Shown one piece after another: positions 14,326 through 19,018 of a DNA stretch of 19,018 nucleotides (the first letter of the stretch is position 1; each line of letters starts with the position of its first letter). A model generated the notes under the pieces. That model had not been told where the DNA came from and made no database searches. It saw nothing but the letters and a program-made list of their open reading frames with translations. The DNA lies in the NCBI GenBank assembly GCA_036337945.1, contig JAYZDF010000138.1, positions 1-19,018 of the forward strand, written 5' to 3'. The position numbers and the translations under genes were made by a program. Source of the stretch: JAYZDF01 sp036337945 (GTDB taxonomy: Bacteria; Myxococcota; Kuafuiibacteriia; Kuafuiibacteriales; Kuafuiibacteriaceae).

Positions 14326-15441
14326 ATGAATGAACTGATACTCGGAATGGCACTGGCATTTGCATCCCACGATACCTTGGATATGCAATTGGTTCTTGAG
14401 ACGAAACCGGGAACCAATGTTCGTCTCAAATGGGGTGGCGTTGAGGCTGTTTCGAGCTCAACGGGAGCCTTTCATCGCTTTTATCCATTGAGTGCTCCTA
14501 AGAGTGTGCCCTTAAATTTCATATTGCAGCTCGAAGGGAAAGACCTCAAGTTCGAGCTGAGTCCAATAACCCAGAACAAGGTCTCCGTGGTTGCGTATGA
14601 CAAGCGGTTCGCTGACCCAGCACTTGAGAAAATACTCGTTTCAAATTTTCGCGAGCTACGCTCCAGTCTCGTTGCTGTTTTCTATGAGCGTTTACTAGAC
14701 GACGGCTCTCGTCCGAGTGTTGCGCTTCTACTTAATCCGGTCTGCCAAAACTGTAGTCGGACCATAGTCGCCACACCTGGCGTTTTGAACCTGATCAATG
14801 AGTCCGATAAATATTCCTCTGTTGGGGGAGAGGAATTCCAGTTGCTCAACATTGGTGATCAGCAGCTCCTTTTGGCTCAAGGCATGGGAGCTTACGTTGA
14901 AGCGTCTGAGTATCTTTTCGAAAAAACCACAACGGGTACAAGCTCAAAAAAACGTAAGCAATTGTCCTTGGCGTTGATTGCAGGCTTGAAGACAAAGGAC
15001 CTTCACGAGTCTAGCGAGTTCATGCGCAAACTACTGAATACAGAGCTTAGCCCTAAATTCTTTACTGCGTCGAACTATTCAGAAGCGCGACGGATGTACC
15101 AATACTTCAGGTTTTCGATGACGCAGGGAGCTTTGACTTCTAATACTTTAGGCGCAGAGAGTGATTCGACGCTTGCCGTGCATGCAGACGGTCCCAAGGA
15201 GGCTGATTTGCTTCATTATCTTATTATTAAGCTTGACGTCGATCGTGTAACTCATGAGATCCGCAGCTTACATGGCGGGAAGGTCAAGTTTGCCGGAGCT
15301 CATCAAGAATCGCCCTTACGGACACCGGATTTTGGGCAAAGGAAGATATATTTGGTGCTCCTGAGTTGTTTGCTCTGTGTATCCCTCTATACTGGTTACC
15401 GCCTAATCTTTGGCCCCGACAAAAAAGACACTCGCATCTAA
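14326..15441 (+). CDS. Unrecognised envelope protein with C-terminal membrane anchor
   Basis: The protein is 371 aa and I do not recognise the family. It opens with a short hydrophobic stretch (LILGMALAFASH, residues 4-15) that could be a weak signal peptide. Residues ~18-95 look beta-rich, followed by alpha/beta sequence with a CxxC pair (140-143, VCQNC). A single strong membrane helix lies at about 341-361, followed by a basic tail (GPDKKDTRI). The layout fits a periplasmic domain held by a C-terminal anchor. The start ATGAATGA has only a weak GAG upstream; in-frame alternatives are not better. Its place among lipoprotein genes supports an envelope location. Confidence is good that it is a gene, low on function. 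Confidence 0.72.
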   Translation: MNELILGMALAFASHDTLDMQLVLETKPGTNVRLKWGGVEAVSSSTGAFHRFYPLSAPKSVPLNFILQLEGKDLKFELSPITQNKVSVVAYDKRFADPALEKILVSNFRELRSSLVAVFYERLLDDGSRPSVALLLNPVCQNCSRTIVATPGVLNLINESDKYSSVGGEEFQLLNIGDQQLLLAQGMGAYVEASEYLFEKTTTGTSSKKRKQLSLALIAGLKTKDLHESSEFMRKLLNTELSPKFFTASNYSEARRMYQYFRFSMTQGALTSNTLGAESDSTLAVHADGPKEADLLHYLIIKLDVDRVTHEIRSLHGGKVKFAGAHQESPLRTPDFGQRKIYLVLLSCLLCVSLYTGYRLIFGPDKKDTRI

Positions 15442-15467
15442 AAGCCCACAATTCATAGGTATTTACG

Positions 15468-15536
15468 ATGGACGAAAAAAGATTGTCGAGATTGTGCACT
15501 TGCAGGATTCTTCCGATACCGATACGCCTAAAGTAG
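15468..15536 (+). other. 22-codon mini-ORF in the gap before the second lipoprotein gene
   Basis: The 98-base gap between the anchored protein and the second lipoprotein contains ATG 15468 to TAG 15534-15536, coding 22 residues with a Cys-x-Cys. It is in frame with the lipoprotein ATG at 15540, separated only by the TAG and one TTC codon. It could be a leader peptide, a truncated original N-terminus, or chance. A weak AGGT lies before it. Nothing else is recognisable in this gap. Confidence 0.2.
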
Positions 15537-15539
15537 TTC

Positions 15540-16097
15540 ATGCGGGTCACGTTATTTATCCTGATGGCGCCGGCTTTTTTCGGTTGTGTGAGTGTCGGAG
15601 GAACAGTAGCCACTCCGACGGCGCTTGAGAATCAGATGCTTGGAGTTTACGAGGATCTGGACGAGGACCTTGTTTATGCATCGTCTGTCCGATCGCGGGA
15701 CAAAACGCCATTTTCAACCGATAGCATTCGAAGTGAAGCCCTCGCGGCTCGTTCGTTACAGCTTTTCAATCGAGACGAGTTATCTGAGTTCAAGTCTGCG
15801 GGGTGTATCGCTGAAACATTATCTGCAGAACTTGTTAGGTATAAATGTAGTGCAGAAGATGATTCGTCTGCTATTTTCGAAGAAAGGCGAATGCGAATCA
15901 TTAGAGACGAAAATCGTGCTCGAGAAAGGCTTATTCGCTGGGCTGCATATTTACTTGCAAGGAAGAAAGGTCGGAGCACGATCGAGGCACAGAAAATTCA
16001 AGAGCTTCGTAAGACATATTATCGCATGCTGAAAGAAGGCGCTGGTAAAGGGCATATATTTCAGCGATCAGATGGAAGCTTCGAGAGCGCAAACTAG
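15540..16097 (+). CDS. Putative lipoprotein of unknown function, 185 aa
   Basis: The N-terminus is a short lipoprotein signal peptide with lipidated Cys16 (MRVTLFILMAPAFFGC). An in-frame ATG at 15564 would leave no positive charge ahead of the hydrophobic core, so ATG 15540 is preferred although it lacks a clear Shine-Dalgarno sequence. The mature part is polar and starts with a Gly/Thr-rich stretch. Two cysteines lie in the middle. The C-terminal ~70 residues are strongly helical and basic (an RIIRDENRARERLIRWAAYL run). No family is recognised. The TAG stop is followed at once by the ATG of the large lipoprotein gene, so the two are likely to be coordinately translated. Confidence 0.75.
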   Translation: MRVTLFILMAPAFFGCVSVGGTVATPTALENQMLGVYEDLDEDLVYASSVRSRDKTPFSTDSIRSEALAARSLQLFNRDELSEFKSAGCIAETLSAELVRYKCSAEDDSSAIFEERRMRIIRDENRARERLIRWAAYLLARKKGRSTIEAQKIQELRKTYYRMLKEGAGKGHIFQRSDGSFESAN

Positions 16098-19018
16098 ATG
16101 CGATCAAATCAACGGCGTGACAGGAAAGTGAATCGCTCAAAGTCCTCGAAGGGCTCTTTACTGCTCGGATTAATTACATCCTTAGGTGTTACAGGGTGTG
16201 TTACGCAAAAAAGCGTATGGACTCCGCCCCCTGTCTCTATCAAAAAACTAGCAAGCGGCCTTAGTGAGTCCGAAGCGGTAGCCTTCTTTCCGCAAGATGA
16301 TTTGTATCCAACAGCTTCTTTGGATGGACGCTTTGTCTTTTTTGTGAGCGGAGAGGCAGGAAATCTAGATGTATGGGTAAGAGATTATCGGACGGATTCT
16401 ACTTTTCCGATCACGTCGCATCCTGCTGATGATTATGACCCGACTATTTCGAATGATGGGAAAAGCATTGCGATTGTTTCGCGGCGAGCGGATGCAAAAG
16501 GCGATATTTTCATTGCCAAAATTTCAGAACTTAAGTTCGAAAGAATGACTGATGAAAAAACTCAAGAACGCCAACCCGTATTCTCGAGAGATGGGCAGTC
16601 CATTTTCGCGACAGTGTCAGACCCGGCGGGGCTTGAATATATTGGCCAAATTTCTGCAACGGAGAAAAAAAGAGTCGAGCGAGTCTCTCCAACTCAAGGA
16701 TTTGACCCAACCGTACATCCTGAACTCGATTTCATCGTATATACAGCTCCCGCCGGAGTAAGTGGTCGAAAGTTTCCGCATTTAGTCGCCCTTCGTCTTT
16801 CTGACAGCGCTACAATCTCTCTCACCAAAGATGATGCACCTTCTGGTTTCGCTAATATCGCACCCACGCAGGGGCTTTCACCGACACAAATCAACTTCGT
16901 TCGGTTTCCAGATGATGATAACGGGGACGGTCTGCTGGATGGAAAAGATAATGCGAGTATCTGGTCTATTCAGGTCGACTTCCCAAAACTTTTTGATAGT
17001 CCGCAACGGCCATCAGTCCCCATTCCGATGACTGATGGAACGGGTGATAGTCTCTTTCCTTCAACTACAAGAAATTGGCTTTATTACACCATAACAGTAG
17101 GCAAGCAGCAGGACATTGTTCGCTTGCCTGCGAAAGGCTTGTTCCCCCAATATTCAAATCCAAAAGATTACTTCAGATTAGCGGAACTCATCGAAAGTGA
17201 TCGTGAGCGATGGTTTTTGCTCAGGCAAGTTATTTCTCGTACTCAACCAGATAGTCTTTTTCACGCGCAAGCCTTGAAATATATTTCCGAACTTCAATCA
17301 GAGCGTGGACGTTTTGACCTTGCGAAAACGTCGTGGGAACGGCTTCTGGCTGCGACCCGTGATGCCTCACCGAAAAGTAAACGAAGTGAACTCAATGCGA
17401 TCGCACGTGTTGAGCTCGCTGGGCTTGCGAGGATTGCTGACCAGAAACGTGATCTCAATTTTCTTGATAATGAACAAAGTAAACGCAGGGTTCGGTCGAT
17501 ACTTGAAAATATCCGCGCTTCACACAATTGGTCGAAAGAAGTTACCGCACGTATTGATATAGAGAATGCCGAGTTACTTCTTACTCTAGGAAAGCGAGCC
17601 GAGGCGATTCGCCAATTAGACGATTTAATAGATAATACCAACGGTGTTGATGCGATCGTAATTCGTGCGATGGTAAGAAGGGCCGAAATCTTTGAATCGG
17701 TAGGAGACCCAGAAGCTCTCACTAGGATTTATTCTGATATTATTCGTAAATTTCCCCGTCAAACGAGGTGGGTAAATAATGCCGCCAATCGAATCGTGGA
17801 GGCCCATCGAATTACAGCGATGCAAGTAGGCGGTATTGACGAAGGCTTTGATGCCATTCGACGTGTGATTGCTCGAAGCCAATTATCCCAAATTCGCGTG
17901 GCGGGTAGAAATATGATGGCGAAAATGTTTCTCGAGAAGGGAGAAGTGGACTACGCTATCACAGAACTGAACGCCCTCGTAGACGAAGCCATAAATTCTA
18001 ACTATTTGGCTGTCGGATTTAGCGGATTTCGAAAGCTTGCTCATCTGTATGAGTCACGCGGTCAATTGGAGGCTTCCCTAAAGACGTGGCAGCGGGCCGA
18101 AAAGGCATGCGCGCAATTGCCGCAAGTAGTTGCACTTGCACGAAACTCACGAATGAGGCTCAATCTTAAAAAGGCGCAAGAGGAAGAGAATTCAGGCCGT
18201 ACTGCCAGCGCGTTTGCGTCCTATCAAACGGTTATTGATGAAGAATTTTCTCAGGTGAGTGCACTTCGTCGATATATAGCTTTAGGTGCCGAACTAAAGA
18301 AAAGCGCGGATGTCCTTGCTAAATTTCAGAGACTAGCAACGGCTGCTCCTCGCTCCCCGATTGCTCGATACTCACATGCTTTGGCTTTGACGTGGATGAC
18401 CCCACCTCGCCTAAACGAGGCGATGGCTGAGATTGAACAAGTTATCTCGTTGAATCCCCAGTTTCGCTTTGCTTACATAACGAGAGGCTGGATTTACGAA
18501 ATGCTTGAGCTAAAGAATCCGGCCTCTGACTTTTTAGAGCGGGCGATAGCGGATTATACTGTCGCCAATCGTCTCAATAATGATGTCGGTGATATGAGGA
18601 CCGAAGGCGAAATCAACCTGAATATGGCGAATGCCCGGCTACGCCTAGGTGTTCGGGCGAACGATATTGGAAACATTGATATCGCATTTCGACTTTACTT
18701 GGAACGAGTCCGAGCAAAGCACGCGTTTCGAAGTAATTCTTCTGAAATTGTATTTTGGGAACGTTTAGGTCGCGCTGCTGCGTGGAAAAAAGAATGGGCT
18801 ATAAGCATCATGGCAACTAAGCGCGCCTTGATATTGGCCGAGGCTAATGAGTCACTGGGGCGAAAACCGCAGCTGTTAGGAAATCTTGCTTTAGCGTATT
18901 CACAGGCTGGAGAAGCGGAGCTCGCGCAACAAGCTTTTGAGGCGTTTCAGTCAGAAATAGTGAGGAAGGATACATCCTCTTGTGAAGGTCTCGCATTACG
19001 TAATGCAGCTATTGAGAT
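16098..19018 (+). CDS. Large lipoprotein with TolB-like propeller and TPR-like region (3' partial)
   Basis: The reading frame is open from ATG 16098 to the window end, 973 codons without a stop, so the gene is truncated by the window. A charged 20-residue leader precedes a hydrophobic core and a perfect lipobox VTGC with Cys34. Residues ~55-340 show TolB/PD40-type propeller blades: DDLYPTASLDGRFVFFVSG, DDYDPTISNDGKSIAIVS, ERQPVFSRDGQSIFATVS. Inside this part, residues 272-285 (DDDNGDGLLDGKDN) form a calcium-type loop. From about residue 360 the protein is a long helical array with TPR-like pairs, for example GFRKLAHLYESRGQLEASLK and LNPQFRFAYITRGWIYEMLE. TolB-like propellers and TPRs both bind proteins, so an envelope scaffold is the best guess. 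The ATG directly follows the previous TAG. Function unknown. Confidence 0.88.
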   Translation, partial: MRSNQRRDRKVNRSKSSKGSLLLGLITSLGVTGCVTQKSVWTPPPVSIKKLASGLSESEAVAFFPQDDLYPTASLDGRFVFFVSGEAGNLDVWVRDYRTDSTFPITSHPADDYDPTISNDGKSIAIVSRRADAKGDIFIAKISELKFERMTDEKTQERQPVFSRDGQSIFATVSDPAGLEYIGQISATEKKRVERVSPTQGFDPTVHPELDFIVYTAPAGVSGRKFPHLVALRLSDSATISLTKDDAPSGFANIAPTQGLSPTQINFVRFPDDDNGDGLLDGKDNASIWSIQVDFPKLFDSPQRPSVPIPMTDGTGDSLFPSTTRNWLYYTITVGKQQDIVRLPAKGLFPQYSNPKDYFRLAELIESDRERWFLLRQVISRTQPDSLFHAQALKYISELQSERGRFDLAKTSWERLLAATRDASPKSKRSELNAIARVELAGLARIADQKRDLNFLDNEQSKRRVRSILENIRASHNWSKEVTARIDIENAELLLTLGKRAEAIRQLDDLIDNTNGVDAIVIRAMVRRAEIFESVGDPEALTRIYSDIIRKFPRQTRWVNNAANRIVEAHRITAMQVGGIDEGFDAIRRVIARSQLSQIRVAGRNMMAKMFLEKGEVDYAITELNALVDEAINSNYLAVGFSGFRKLAHLYESRGQLEASLKTWQRAEKACAQLPQVVALARNSRMRLNLKKAQEEENSGRTASAFASYQTVIDEEFSQVSALRRYIALGAELKKSADVLAKFQRLATAAPRSPIARYSHALALTWMTPPRLNEAMAEIEQVISLNPQFRFAYITRGWIYEMLELKNPASDFLERAIADYTVANRLNNDVGDMRTEGEINLNMANARLRLGVRANDIGNIDIAFRLYLERVRAKHAFRSNSSEIVFWERLGRAAAWKKEWAISIMATKRALILAEANESLGRKPQLLGNLALAYSQAGEAELAQQAFEAFQSEIVRKDTSSCEGLALRNAAIE

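Noticed and set aside
15410..15628. 72-codon frame starting at TTG across the end of the anchored protein and the second lipoprotein start
   Set aside because: It overlaps both genes in another frame, has no ribosome binding site, and shows no protein features.

Overview
The window is densely coded chromosomal DNA (no gene-free stretch over about 155 bases). It looks like a diderm, deltaproteobacterial-type bacterium, perhaps a Myxococcota/Bradymonadales relative. That is an inference from gene style: HEAT-repeat and HD-type proteins, a TPR membrane protein, a PEGA protein, TolB-like/TPR lipoproteins, several lipoproteins, and frequent GTG starts. No database search was possible. I see no insertion sequence, CRISPR array, phage gene, tRNA or rRNA.

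Left part (1-6.7 kb). A gene of unknown function (85-807) converges on selB, the selenocysteine elongation factor (minus strand). Diverging from selB is a membrane protein with a C-terminal TPR domain, followed by a nucleotide-sugar dehydrogenase of the WbpA type. The dehydrogenase converges on a minus-strand pair: a Cys4 putative zinc-binding protein, then truD (tRNA pseudouridine-13 synthase). Both convergent junctions have stop codons overlapping in the same four bases, TTAG.

Middle part (6.7-12.5 kb). A pspA-like gene diverges from the Cys4 gene. A long plus-strand run then begins at 7681: a HEAT-repeat protein, an HD-GYP-like protein whose metal-binding HD pair is replaced by Ser-Gln, and glpD (aerobic glycerol-3-phosphate dehydrogenase). 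The first two junctions are tight or overlapping, and the HEAT and HD proteins appear to share an N-terminal domain.

Right part (12.5-19.0 kb). The same-strand run continues through a DUF2231-type membrane protein and five envelope genes: an exported PEGA protein, an eight-cysteine lipoprotein, a C-terminally anchored protein, a second lipoprotein and a large lipoprotein. The last has a TolB-like propeller plus a TPR-like helical region and is cut by the window end. This gene has no stop codon inside the window and is open from 16098 to 19018.

The two most unusual things are the catalytically degenerate HD-GYP/HEAT pair coupled to glpD, and the uncharacterised envelope/lipoprotein cluster that follows it. 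A third pattern is the placement of short hairpins or dyads beside the ribosome binding sites of several leader genes.
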